Part shown: one piece after another, positions 9,800-17,125 of the stretch
How positions within the stretch are numbered: position 1 is the first letter of the stretch
Layout of the letters: the number at the start of each line of letters is the position of its first letter
Assembly (NCBI RefSeq): GCF_037971845.1
Contig: NZ_CP150227.1
Coordinates: 6,014,001-6,078,000, forward strand
Source: Paenibacillus sp. FSL R5-0766
Lineage (GTDB): Bacteria > Bacillota > Bacilli > Paenibacillales > Paenibacillaceae
DNA length: 64,000 bases
Direction of reading: 5' to 3'
Notes under the pieces: model-generated
Told to the model about the DNA's origin: nothing
The model's database searches: none
The model's input: the letters and a program-made list of their open reading frames with translations, nothing else
Made by a program: the position numbers and the translations under genes

Positions 9800-9836
9800 A
9801 AAAAAACAGTTCAGCCGCTTGTTTGCGCTTTACTGT
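9800..9836 (-). terminator. intrinsic terminator in the PKS operon leader
   Basis: On the minus strand ACAGT...ACTGT encloses a second stem AG-CGC AAACAA GCG-(G)-CT, followed directly by seven T. It lies 73 bases before the ketosynthase III start and after the loaP gene, so it would stop transcription before the PKS operon unless antiterminated. This is the architecture described for LoaP-controlled operons in Bacillus velezensis. Confidence 0.8.
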
Positions 9837-9859
9837 CACAGAAATACCTTATTCAACAA

Positions 9860-9888
9860 CATGTAGTGATGACTGCTCAACGTACATG
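9860..9888 (-). promoter_or_regulatory. candidate leader RNA hairpin upstream of the terminator (possible LoaP target)
   Basis: On the minus strand CATGTA is followed 17 bases later by TACATG, with an inner TGA/TCA pair around GCAG, giving a two-step hairpin with an internal loop. LoaP is known to need a small structured RNA element in the leader of its target operons. That this hairpin is the element is inference from position only; the shorter palindrome at 9903-9917 is an alternative. Confidence 0.4.
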
Positions 9889-9902
9889 GCTTCGCCCTGT
9901 TG

Positions 9903-9917
9903 ATACACAATGTGTAT
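9903..9917 (-). promoter_or_regulatory. perfect palindrome in the PKS leader (hairpin or operator)
   Basis: ATACACA-A-TGTGTAT, seven-base arms around one base. As RNA it can form a 6-bp hairpin with a three-base loop; as DNA it could bind a dimeric regulator. It lies between the possible leader peptide and the larger hairpin. Confidence 0.45.
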
Positions 9918-9925
9918 TTCAGTGT

Positions 9926-9970
9926 TTATGCATATGACTCCCTTGGTTGCATAATGTGCCTAAGCTTCAT
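9926..9970 (-). CDS. possible 14-residue leader peptide
   Basis: Short frame MKLRHIMQPRESYA ending TAA. It is preceded by a near-perfect ribosome-binding site GGAGGAG (9975-9981) about six bases from the ATG, which is the reason it is reported. It lies in the leader between loaP and the PKS terminator, where a translated peptide could affect leader folding. No codon bias or homology supports it, and no clear -35/-10 promoter was found between loaP and this frame, so it may be chance. Confidence 0.3.
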   Translation of the reverse strand: MKLRHIMQPRESYA

Positions 9971-10021
9971 TCTGCTCCTCCGGTTTTGGTTGTCGTATGT
10001 GACCATAACATGTCTGAGTAC

Positions 10022-10540
10022 TCATTTTTCTTGTGTTGCATATAAAATTTCAACACCCAAATCAACTAATTTGGGTTCATCGTAGCCTGTTAGATGAAGC
10101 CACACCTTTGCTCTGCGTGTATGCTTGTCAATCTTCTTAATGATGCCTTCGTTTCCCATCAATGGGCCATCCAGCACCACAACTTTGGTATTTTCCATAT
10201 ATACGGTTGAATAATCGATAATATCTTCCGGATTGATGAGGTTAAGCAATGTGGTCATTTCATGATCCGGGATTGGCGTGCAGCTTGCATTAGTTCCCAG
10301 CATTTTAATGATATGAGGAATAGAACAGATTAAGTGGTATGTTTCGGCGGACATGTTGACTTGAATTAATACATAACCAGGAAAGACTTTTTTGGTACAG
10401 GCTTCAAAAATACCCGATTTCTTCTCCGGAACTTTTCTCTTGGGGATTAAAACTCGGATGGAGGTTCCTAGATACATATGTAGGTATTTCCTAATGACTT
10501 CTTCGCTTCCTGTATGTACAAACAATGCGTACCAGTTCAT
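10022..10540 (-). CDS. loaP: NusG-family specialised antiterminator, LoaP type
   Basis: 172 residues: N-terminal NGN domain (MNWYALFVHTGSEEVIRKYL; KVFPGYVLIQVNM) and C-terminal KOW domain (VVVLDGPLMGNEGIIKKID). It is a NusG paralogue rather than the housekeeping nusG, which sits between secE and rplK; here the context is a PKS operon. LoaP proteins bind RNA polymerase and a leader RNA and let transcription read through intrinsic terminators of very long operons. The match of gene position, downstream leader terminator and long PKS operon fits that role. Start 10540 has AGAGGA about seven bases upstream. A sigma-A type promoter is seen at 10654-10682. No separate promoter for the PKS operon was evident, so loaP and the operon may share transcripts. 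Confidence 0.88.
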   Translation of the reverse strand: MNWYALFVHTGSEEVIRKYLHMYLGTSIRVLIPKRKVPEKKSGIFEACTKKVFPGYVLIQVNMSAETYHLICSIPHIIKMLGTNASCTPIPDHEMTTLLNLINPEDIIDYSTVYMENTKVVVLDGPLMGNEGIIKKIDKHTRRAKVWLHLTGYDEPKLVDLGVEILYATQEK

Positions 10541-10653
10541 GGCATCATCCTCTGATTAACAAATTAGCCAAGCGGAAATATACATAAAATATGAGAGAAT
10601 TAAATCCCTAAGTTTCAATTTGTGTAATAAAATGTAATTGTTTTGTTGTGAAT

Positions 10654-10682
10654 ATCTTAACCCATGACTTTTGGAACGTCAA
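10654..10682 (-). promoter_or_regulatory. candidate sigma-A promoter of loaP
   Basis: Minus strand TTGACG (10677-10682), 17-base spacer, TAAGAT (10654-10659), about 114 bases before the loaP start codon. -35 matches 5 of 6 and -10 4 of 6 consensus bases. The rest of the 10541-10786 gap is AT-rich with no other gene seen. Confidence 0.5.
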
Positions 10683-10786
10683 TGCTATTAATTCAATTTT
10701 ATGTAAAATAATCTTACAATTCACATAAAGCACTCACATTTTGTCTGATATCGAATTTCGGAACAATACTCGTCTCCATGGTAACC

Positions 10787-10823
10787 AAAAAATCACTTAC
10801 AGCACCGAACCTCTGTAAGTGAT
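10787..10823 (-). terminator. intrinsic terminator of the SnoaL-like gene
   Basis: Minus strand ATCACTTACAG / CTGTAAGTGAT, a perfect 11-bp stem with a 10-base loop, followed by six T. It separates the SnoaL-like gene from loaP. Confidence 0.92.
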
Positions 10824-10840
10824 CTTTATCCATCCTTATC

Positions 10841-11290
10841 CTATTCAAGCAGGTCCAAACGAAGACGTTTCAGACTTGTATGTTTGATGTACCACTGGCC
10901 GTCAATTTTGACAAAAGTTTCGTGGTAGTGCCCAAATCCGTGGAAGGATTTATTCTCATTGCCCTCCGGGAACGTGACCCAATCTTCCATTGGGGAGATG
11001 ACCTTTGCTTCGTTCTCGGATACAAATTCAACTTCGGCGCTATGAACATGATGCACGGTTACGGCCACATCCACCAGATCACGGAATACTTGTACGATCG
11101 TATCACGGCCTGTTAATACCGGAATTGGATTGCCTTCTGTGCTGAAATCGGCCACTGCATCCGGAGCAAACACATCACCCAAGGTATCCCACTGTTTTGT
11201 ATCAATATAGCGGCAATAACGTGCCTTGGTATTCCGAATGTTTTCCAGCGCGAGCAATTGTTCCAGTCCTGTGATCGTTGATTGGCTCAT
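10841..11290 (-). CDS. SnoaL-like / NTF2-fold protein
   Basis: 149 residues with the alpha+beta barrel pattern of SnoaL-like proteins: N-terminal helix IRNTKARYCRYIDTKQWDTL, then DVFAPDAVADF and the VHHVHSAEVEF strand. Members are hydratases, isomerases, dehydrochlorinases or simply binding proteins, so the substrate cannot be told. Start 11290 has GGAGGG seven bases upstream. It is a single-gene unit between two strong terminators. An Rrf2 regulator gene lies directly upstream on the same strand, and its promoter overlaps an inverted repeat (11365-11393), so control by that regulator is possible. Confidence 0.82.
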   Translation of the reverse strand: MSQSTITGLEQLLALENIRNTKARYCRYIDTKQWDTLGDVFAPDAVADFSTEGNPIPVLTGRDTIVQVFRDLVDVAVTVHHVHSAEVEFVSENEAKVISPMEDWVTFPEGNENKSFHGFGHYHETFVKIDGQWYIKHTSLKRLRLDLLE

Positions 11291-11341
11291 GTGTTGTCCC
11301 TCCAGAGATGTAAAATGTGATGTAAGATTAGGATCATGTAT

Positions 11342-11351
11342 GTATGCATAC
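11342..11351. promoter_or_regulatory. 10-bp palindrome downstream of the SnoaL-like gene promoter
   Basis: GTATGCATAC, perfectly symmetric, located just downstream of the predicted -10 box, about where transcription of the SnoaL-like gene should start. Possible operator; may be chance. Confidence 0.3.
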
Positions 11352-11363
11352 TATACCTTCCTT

Positions 11364-11393
11364 ATTGTACCATTCGGCTTCTATTAGGTACAA
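11364..11393 (-). promoter_or_regulatory. promoter of the SnoaL-like gene overlapped by an inverted repeat
   Basis: Minus strand TTGTAC (11388-11393), 18-base spacer, TACAAT (11364-11369). The two half-sites of an inverted repeat TTGTACC-N15-GGTACAA (11365-11371 and 11387-11393) fall on the -10 and -35 boxes, 22 bp centre to centre, or two helical turns. This suggests an operator for a dimeric regulator. The -35 is a weak match, as is usual for regulated promoters. Confidence 0.5.
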
Positions 11394-11399
11394 CGATAC

Positions 11400-11439
11400 A
11401 AAAAATCTTTCCTTACCTCTCACGAGGTTGGGGAAAGAT
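11400..11439 (-). terminator. intrinsic terminator of the Rrf2 regulator gene
   Basis: Minus strand ATCTTTCC...GGAAAGAT (8 bp) with an inner CCTC GTGA GAGG stem and a six-T tail. It lies 65 bases after the Rrf2 stop codon. Confidence 0.9.
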
Positions 11440-11504
11440 CTGGATAAACCTATGTGCCAGACGAGGGTAACAGCGTCCATTGAAGCTTCACTTCTATCTG
11501 CAAG

Positions 11505-11912
11505 TTACAGGGAATGTGCACCCTTCATCTGGGAAGCCAGTTCCGACATTTTTTTATTGTTCAAAAAACTTTCCATCTCTTCTTCCGCCTGCACCATCAC
11601 CTGCTGGATCAAACAGCCTGCGTTATGATTCTGGGAACATTCGAACAGGGACGCCTGACCTTCAATCGCATGAATGATCTCCAGGAAAGAAGGATCAGGA
11701 TTTTTACGACTAAGCCGGTAGCCACCATTGGCGCCAGAAGTCGATTCGATCATGCCCGCCTTAACCAATTTGGTCAAAATTTTGGACAGATACGTTGGTG
11801 ATACCTTCTGCAATTCTGCAAGTTGGTGTACACTAACCAGCTGCTCAGGGGCAGTACTTACAAGATGAAGCATCGTATGCAAAGCATAATTTGTCGCTTT
11901 TGAATATTTCAT
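11505..11912 (-). CDS. Rrf2 family transcriptional regulator
   Basis: 135 residues. Winged-helix DNA-binding N-terminus typical of Rrf2 (MKYSKATNYALHTMLHL; VSPTYLSKILTKLVKAGMI; GANGGYRLSR), followed by a dimer helix. Two Cys lie in the region that binds an Fe-S cluster in IscR and NsrR (LFECSQNHNAGC), but the third Cys of those proteins is not seen, so cluster binding is uncertain. The start at 11912 follows GAGGTG by five bases. A consensus promoter and a 15-bp dyad lie just upstream, suggesting autoregulation. The next gene downstream, SnoaL-like, is a candidate target. Confidence 0.9.
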   Translation of the reverse strand: MKYSKATNYALHTMLHLVSTAPEQLVSVHQLAELQKVSPTYLSKILTKLVKAGMIESTSGANGGYRLSRKNPDPSFLEIIHAIEGQASLFECSQNHNAGCLIQQVMVQAEEEMESFLNNKKMSELASQMKGAHSL

Positions 11913-11932
11913 GAGGGCACCTCATTATATAC

Positions 11933-11947
11933 GGATTTAATTTATCC
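11933..11947. promoter_or_regulatory. dyad downstream of the Rrf2 gene promoter
   Basis: GGAT-TTAATTT-ATCC immediately downstream of the -10 box of the Rrf2 gene. AT-rich dyads of this size are typical Rrf2 operators; autoregulation is inferred. Confidence 0.4.
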
Positions 11948-11976
11948 ATAATAGACTTGATTGAGCTCTCTGTCAA
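11948..11976 (-). promoter_or_regulatory. sigma-A promoter of the Rrf2 gene
   Basis: Minus strand TTGACA (11971-11976), 17-base spacer, TATTAT (11948-11953): a full -35 consensus and a good -10, about 36 bases before the start codon. Confidence 0.8.
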
Positions 11977-12018
11977 ACCACTATGCCTCAAGCGCTGGCA
12001 AAAACGAAAGGATACCGG

Positions 12019-12858
12019 TTAATTGTGATACAATCCGCGGTAATCCGTAGGTGTCATCCCCTCATGGGCCATGAACTGGCGGTTAAAATAACTGGCATTG
12101 GGATACCCCGCTTCCTCCGCGATTTGTCCAATGTTGGCCGTAGGCCGTTCGAGTAACCATTGCTTTGCCATCTGTAGTCGTGAACGAGTGATAAATTCCA
12201 TGGGCGTCATCTCCACAGCACTCTTGAACATTTTGCAAAAGTAATACGAACTCACACCTGCAAGATCCGCCCAGTCCTGTAACAGGAAAGGTTGACAGGC
12301 CTCCTGCTGCATCTGTGGAAGAAGTGCAAGAACCCGACTCTCCGCCTTACTTGTGGTACGTGTGCTCTTTAAAGGTACTGCATGCTGCACGAACTCGGCG
12401 AGTACGGCATAGGTCAGTGTGGATAGCTGAGCCGGACGCAGCATCGTGTTCTGTTCCGCCTCAGTGAGCAAGGCCAGATGAGCCTCTTCCCAAGAGCTGC
12501 GTTGCCGCAGTGTCCACAATAGATTGCGATGTAACCCCCGCTCGATCATATAATCATGCAGACGTTCACCGTAAAAATGAAGCCATCGCACATCCCATGG
12601 ATCATCTTCACTACTATAATAATGCTGCCGCTGCTGCGGGAAATAGAGAAACGCCTGACCTGCACGAAGCTCATGCACCACCCCGTCCACTTCCACATAT
12701 CCCTTGCCCGAAGCGACGTAGTGAATATTAAAGTTGTTCAGTGCGCCAGCCTCACGCAACACGGCATGCTGGACGTGGTCCATATAATGTCCAACGGACT
12801 CGGGATAACAAAAATATGGAATATCCTGCAGGGTAAGCAATACGGTTTGTCTCATCAT
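12019..12858 (-). CDS. AraC family transcriptional regulator
   Basis: 279 residues: N-terminal cupin-like sugar-sensing half (HYVASGKGYVEVDGVVHEL, a typical AraC effector barrel) and C-terminal double helix-turn-helix (about 180-279: WADLAGVSSYYFCKMFK and IAEEAGYPNASYFNRQF). It is divergent from a Gfo/Idh/MocA dehydrogenase and aldo/keto reductase pair, which it probably controls. The 12859-12976 gap between them is AT-rich and holds a 10-bp palindrome ACAATATTGT (12878-12887). Confidence 0.9.
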   Translation of the reverse strand: MMRQTVLLTLQDIPYFCYPESVGHYMDHVQHAVLREAGALNNFNIHYVASGKGYVEVDGVVHELRAGQAFLYFPQQRQHYYSSEDDPWDVRWLHFYGERLHDYMIERGLHRNLLWTLRQRSSWEEAHLALLTEAEQNTMLRPAQLSTLTYAVLAEFVQHAVPLKSTRTTSKAESRVLALLPQMQQEACQPFLLQDWADLAGVSSYYFCKMFKSAVEMTPMEFITRSRLQMAKQWLLERPTANIGQIAEEAGYPNASYFNRQFMAHEGMTPTDYRGLYHN

Positions 12859-12976
12859 AGCCGGTTCTCCTTGATCAACAATATTGTGTTAACTAACTTC
12901 AATATATTATCATTTTATTTCATTGGTCTATTCTTTATAATCACAATATACATTCATACACAGGAGGATACAACAC

Positions 12977-13981
12977 ATGAATTCAGTTCAAAAATTGCGT
13001 TGGGGCATTCTTGGTAGCGCTAGCATTGCTGTGGAATCCGTCATTCCAGGCTTGCAGCAATCCGAGTTGAATGAAGTAACCGCGATTGCCAGTCGGGACG
13101 AAGATAAAGCCAAGCAGACGGCTGATCAACTCGGGATCGACAAGGCTTATGGCAGTTATGAAGCTTTGCTCGCGGATGATTCCATTGATGCGGTATATAT
13201 CCCACTGCCGAATCATCTGCATCGGGAATGGACGATCCGTGCTGCTGAAGCAGGCAAACATATTTTGTGTGAAAAACCAATGGCTCTGACAGCGCAGGAA
13301 GCTCAGGAGATGGTTCGAGCTTGTGCAGATGCAGGTGTGCATCTGGCTGAAGCATTCATGTACCGCCATCATCCACGATATGAGCAGATCCGGGATATCA
13401 TTGCCAGCGGTGAGATTGGTGAGATTCGTGGTATGCACAGCACATTTTCATTTAATAACTCCAATGCATCCGGCAATGTCCGCTTTCGGAAAGAGTGGGG
13501 TGGAGGTGCACTGTATGATATCGGATGTTATTCCATCAGCGTAGCACGTCTGCTGCTTGGTCAAGAACCAAGTGCAGTTACCGTTATTGGCATGTTCTCC
13601 CCACAGCATGATCAAGTCGATATGATGGCTTCCGGACTGCTGGAATTCGATAATCACGTTGGCGTGACGTTTGACAGCAGCATGTGGGCAGCATTCCGCA
13701 ACACGCTGGAGGTATTGGGATCCGACGGGATTATTGAAGTCCCTTCGGCATATATCAGCGGACAGGGCCGCAGTTCCAACTTCTATGTAACGGCTGGTGG
13801 TGAACGCAGAGAGATTGAAGTTCCGCAAGTGAACCACTACTCTCTACAGGGAGATGATATGGCACGTGCTGTACTTCAGGGCAAGGATCTGCGCTTCGCC
13901 CCTTCCGATGCGGTAGCTAATATGAAAGTACTGGAAGCTTGCCTTCGTTCAGCGGAAGAACGTACACGAATTACACTATAA
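12977..13981 (+). CDS. Gfo/Idh/MocA family NAD(P)-dependent dehydrogenase
   Basis: 334 residues. Rossmann start LRWGILGSASIAVESVIPGL and the family motif CEKPMAL are clear. Such enzymes oxidise or reduce hydroxyl groups of sugars, inositols or their derivatives using a bound or free nicotinamide cofactor; the substrate cannot be read from sequence. AGGAGG lies nine bases before the ATG. It is followed after 20 bases by an aldo/keto reductase and is divergent from an AraC regulator, so it is probably an inducible sugar or polyol operon. Confidence 0.9.
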   Translation: MNSVQKLRWGILGSASIAVESVIPGLQQSELNEVTAIASRDEDKAKQTADQLGIDKAYGSYEALLADDSIDAVYIPLPNHLHREWTIRAAEAGKHILCEKPMALTAQEAQEMVRACADAGVHLAEAFMYRHHPRYEQIRDIIASGEIGEIRGMHSTFSFNNSNASGNVRFRKEWGGGALYDIGCYSISVARLLLGQEPSAVTVIGMFSPQHDQVDMMASGLLEFDNHVGVTFDSSMWAAFRNTLEVLGSDGIIEVPSAYISGQGRSSNFYVTAGGERREIEVPQVNHYSLQGDDMARAVLQGKDLRFAPSDAVANMKVLEACLRSAEERTRITL

Positions 13982-14001
13982 TTGAGAGGATGAACTGACT
14001 T

Positions 14002-14949
14002 ATGGAATATATCGAAATTGCTGGTGCAGGTAAACGTGTCTCCAGATTGATTAAAGGAACCGATTATTTCGTGCATAATGCCTACGATAAAGCAGCTACG
14101 AACATGGATGCTTTTCTGTCGATTGGCGGTAACACTGTAGATACAGCACATATCTATTGTGGTGGACAGAGTGAAGAAGTCCTTGGTCGTTACATGAAGG
14201 AACGTGGTAACCGCGACCAGATCGTCATTCTCACCAAAGGTGCGCATCATGACCAGAATGGACCACGTGTGAACGCTGATGCCATCCGCAGTGACTTGAT
14301 GGAAAGTCTGGAGCGTCTTCAGACAGATCACGTAGAGATGTATGCATTGCACCGGGATGATCCCAATACCCCTGTCAGTGTCATTCTTGAAGCACTGAAC
14401 GAACATATTGAATCCGGTAAAATCGGCGCAATTGGCGCCTCCAACTGGACCTGGCAGCGGCTCGAGGAAGCCAATGCTTACGCTGCGGCGAATGGCTTGA
14501 AGGGCTTCACCTTCAGCAGTCCGAATCTAAGTCTCGCCAAAGCCAACGAGCCTTTCTGGGAAGGCTGTGTTTCAGCAGATGCAGAGACGCTGGCATGGCA
14601 TGAGCAATCCAAGCTGCCCTTGCTATCCTGGTCCTCCCAAGCACGTGGTTTCTTCACTGGAAGATTCACACCTGAAGTTCGGGATAACGAAGATCTGGTG
14701 CGTGTATTCTACAGTGATGGCAACTGGGAACGGTTGCGTCGGGCTGAACAATTGGCTAATTCGAAGAAAACATCACCCATTCAAATTGCACTCGCTTATG
14801 TATTGAATCAAACGTTCCCAACCTGTGCGCTGATCGGAGCCCAGAATCAGGCGGAGCTGCTGTCCTGTGACGAAGGTTCCCGCATCACGCTGACTCCTGC
14901 TGAAATAACATGGCTGGATCTGGGCAGCGATGTACCGGCTGGCATCTAA
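14002..14949 (+). CDS. aldo/keto reductase
   Basis: 315 residues. The AKR tetrad is visible: Asp and Tyr in VDTAHIY, Lys in LTKGAHH and His in ALHRDD. The C-terminal half has the NADPH-binding pattern (IGASNWTW; PIQIALAYVLNQ). Likely reduces a sugar or polyol-derived carbonyl in the same pathway as the preceding dehydrogenase. GAGAGG lies a rather long 14 bases before the ATG. The operon ends at a strong terminator 30 bases downstream. Confidence 0.9.
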   Translation: MEYIEIAGAGKRVSRLIKGTDYFVHNAYDKAATNMDAFLSIGGNTVDTAHIYCGGQSEEVLGRYMKERGNRDQIVILTKGAHHDQNGPRVNADAIRSDLMESLERLQTDHVEMYALHRDDPNTPVSVILEALNEHIESGKIGAIGASNWTWQRLEEANAYAAANGLKGFTFSSPNLSLAKANEPFWEGCVSADAETLAWHEQSKLPLLSWSSQARGFFTGRFTPEVRDNEDLVRVFYSDGNWERLRRAEQLANSKKTSPIQIALAYVLNQTFPTCALIGAQNQAELLSCDEGSRITLTPAEITWLDLGSDVPAGI

Positions 14950-14979
14950 AGAAAATTAATCATTCATCAACAAATACAG

Positions 14980-15019
14980 AAGGACTTACCCCAGAGCACA
15001 TCTCTGAAGGTAAGTCCTT
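14980..15019. terminator. bidirectional terminator between convergent genes
   Basis: AAGGACTTACC / GGTAAGTCCTT, 11-bp perfect arms, with an inner CAGAG/CTCTG stem. It lies between the aldo/keto reductase (+) and the second Gfo/Idh/MocA gene (-). The U-tract is short in both directions. Confidence 0.8.
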
Positions 15020-15075
15020 TATATCATAGATTAAGCCATATAGAATGTTAGAAATTGCACTGTCATTCGGTTGGA

Positions 15076-16095
15076 TTACAGTTTAACGATCTGACCTGTT
15101 TTCTCGGATTCGAATGCTGCCAGGATCACTTGCAGGGAACGTAATCCCTCTTCTCCGGAAATCGCTGGAGGTGTTTGCGTTACAATTGACTCTACAAATG
15201 CGTCAATGACACCACTCGGTACTTGTTTCTCATTGGTAGCCATGGCACCAACTTTGTACGTCTCAACTGTACCATTGGTCAGTTCAACGATAACTTCATC
15301 GCCTTCCACTGTTCCGATCTTCATAACACCATTCTCGCACCACAGCACTGTACTGTTGTCTCCAGCTCTGTATTGAGTCCAGCTTGCTACGAGCGTTCCG
15401 ATCGCTCCGCTCTTCATACGCAGCAAACAAGTTGCGTTATCGTCAACTTTAGTACCTTCCTTGTGCAGTGTGCTGATGAAACCAGCCACTTCAGATACTT
15501 CATCATTCAGCAAATAACGGATGAAGTCGGATTTGTGCACGCCCAGGTCGCCCATAGCGCCCATAATCGCTTCTTCTTTACGGAAGAACCAGCTTTCAGC
15601 TCCGTCCACACTCCATCCTTCCGGACCCGGGTGACCAAATGATGTACGGAAATTCAGGACTTTACCGAGTTTGCCGGAGTCGAGAATTTCTTTTGCTTTT
15701 ACGTGAGGAGGCATCAAACGCTGGTTGTGTCCAACCATCAAATACACGCCATTTTTCTTGGCAGCTTCGATCATTTGCTCGCCTTCTTCAGTGGATACTG
15801 CCATTGGTTTCTCAACCAATACATGCTTGCCTGCATTTGCAGCAGCAATCGCCATTGGCGCATGCAGATAGTTTGGTGTACACACACTAACGGCATCCAC
15901 TGTTTCGTTTGCAAGCAATTCTTCGTAACTGGAATACGCTTTACCGCCGTAAGTCTCGGCCATCTTCTCCGCACGCTCCACAACCGGATCGGCAAAAGCG
16001 ACAAGTTCTACGTTCTCATTGGCAGCGTACTCTGGAATATGTCTGCGCTCGGCAATGGCTCCACAGCCGAATACAGCAACTTTAATTTTACTCAT
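15076..16095 (-). CDS. Gfo/Idh/MocA family NAD(P)-dependent dehydrogenase
   Basis: 339 residues from the ATG at 16095; a second ATG at 16101 is equally possible (GGAGA sits 4 and 10 bases before the two). Visible: IKVAVFGCGAIAERRHIPEY (dinucleotide fold), VEKPMAV (family EKP), and GDLGVHKSDF (catalytic Asp/His region). It follows the TIM-barrel isomerase gene by about 55 bases on the same strand. This pair, a dehydrogenase with a sugar phosphate isomerase-like protein, is typical of inositol- or glucoside-type catabolism. It differs clearly from the first Gfo/Idh protein, so it is not a recent duplicate. Confidence 0.9.
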   Translation of the reverse strand: MSKIKVAVFGCGAIAERRHIPEYAANENVELVAFADPVVERAEKMAETYGGKAYSSYEELLANETVDAVSVCTPNYLHAPMAIAAANAGKHVLVEKPMAVSTEEGEQMIEAAKKNGVYLMVGHNQRLMPPHVKAKEILDSGKLGKVLNFRTSFGHPGPEGWSVDGAESWFFRKEEAIMGAMGDLGVHKSDFIRYLLNDEVSEVAGFISTLHKEGTKVDDNATCLLRMKSGAIGTLVASWTQYRAGDNSTVLWCENGVMKIGTVEGDEVIVELTNGTVETYKVGAMATNEKQVPSGVIDAFVESIVTQTPPAISGEEGLRSLQVILAAFESEKTGQIVKL

Positions 16096-16150
16096 GTACA
16101 TAAGTCTCCTTTGACAAATAGATTCACATTTTTCATGGTTCGATGGTCCA

Positions 16151-16927
16151 TTAGAATTGATTCAGGTAGTTTTCTTTCAACCAGTTGTAGCTGTTGGATA
16201 CGCTCTCAAGCGGAGGGTTCTGACATACGTCTTGTTCCACGATCAGCCATTCCACGCCTGCATTCGTAGCGCCTTCAATAACAGCTGGCAGGTCAACCGA
16301 ACCTTGTCCCAATTCCAGTGTTTTCATCTGGCCCTGTTCGTCTTTGCTGAAGTCCTTCAGATGAAGCAGCGGCAAGCGACCCGCATATTTATTAATATAC
16401 TCGATCGGATTTTGTCCCGCAAATTGTACCCAACATACGTCCATTTCAACTTTTACTGCTTCCGGTGATGTTTGAGCAAACATGGCATCAAAGGCATTGG
16501 AATCGCCAACCTGACCATGGAATTCAAAGTCATGGTTATGGTATCCGAAGATCAACCCTTGTTTCGCTGCTTCAGCTCCATATTGTTGTAACTCAGCGAA
16601 TAGCTTGGTCCAACCTTCTGCATTCTCAGGACGATCTTCTGGCATCAGGTAAGGGCAAATGATATATTGTGCACCAATTGTTTTCAAGTAATCGATTTGT
16701 TTCTGCAAGTCTTCACGCATCGCATGTAGTGAAACGTGGCTGCTGAATCCTTTCAGTCCAAGTTCATCTAGTAGCGCTTTCATTTCCTCAGCTGGAATAT
16801 CGCCATATCCGGCAAACTCCACACCTTCATATCCAAGGGCCGCTACCTTACGCAACGTACCACGAAAATCTGCTGCAGTTTCATCACGGAGTGTAAACAA
16901 TTGCAAACCAATATTAAGTTTTTTCAT
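16151..16927 (-). CDS. sugar phosphate isomerase/epimerase (xylose isomerase-like TIM barrel)
   Basis: 258 residues, AP-endonuclease-2/xylose-isomerase-like TIM barrel. Visible: LNIGLQLFTLRDE start, YEGVEFAGY, FGYHNHDFEF (metal-ligand His/Asp region), VEMDVCWVQFAG and LLHLKDF. Family members isomerise, epimerise or dehydrate keto-sugars and inosose. First gene of a two-gene minus-strand operon with the Gfo/Idh dehydrogenase and divergent from an AraC regulator. The substrate is unknown. Confidence 0.9.
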   Translation of the reverse strand: MKKLNIGLQLFTLRDETAADFRGTLRKVAALGYEGVEFAGYGDIPAEEMKALLDELGLKGFSSHVSLHAMREDLQKQIDYLKTIGAQYIICPYLMPEDRPENAEGWTKLFAELQQYGAEAAKQGLIFGYHNHDFEFHGQVGDSNAFDAMFAQTSPEAVKVEMDVCWVQFAGQNPIEYINKYAGRLPLLHLKDFSKDEQGQMKTLELGQGSVDLPAVIEGATNAGVEWLIVEQDVCQNPPLESVSNSYNWLKENYLNQF

Positions 16928-17125
16928 GTAGGATACACCTCTGTTCTCAAATTTGCTTTCATTGCTCTATCTGGTATCATCCTAACGCAAAACAGGCTAG
17001 AATGAACATATACAATATAGTCAGAACATGAACTATCTGATCAAATTTTATTTCCATCATTTTGCATCAATCGAATGTAGCCCATTTGAATACATGCAGG
17101 ATGTACATATTGGGGGATTTTATCT
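16928..17125. promoter_or_regulatory. divergent control region, AraC regulator / isomerase operon
   Basis: AT-rich 198-base gap. It contains direct GAACAT elements (around 17002 and 17025) separated by about two helical turns, the spacing AraC-family dimers often use. No consensus promoter was decided for either side. Confidence 0.35.

Noticed and set aside
9642..9839. 65-residue minus-strand frame across the PKS leader terminator
   Set aside because: It passes through the terminator stem and T-run, overlaps the start of the ketosynthase III gene in another frame and has no binding site.
10022..10540. Housekeeping nusG
   Set aside because: Context is a PKS operon rather than secE-rplK, and sequence drift in NGN and KOW fits a specialised paralogue.
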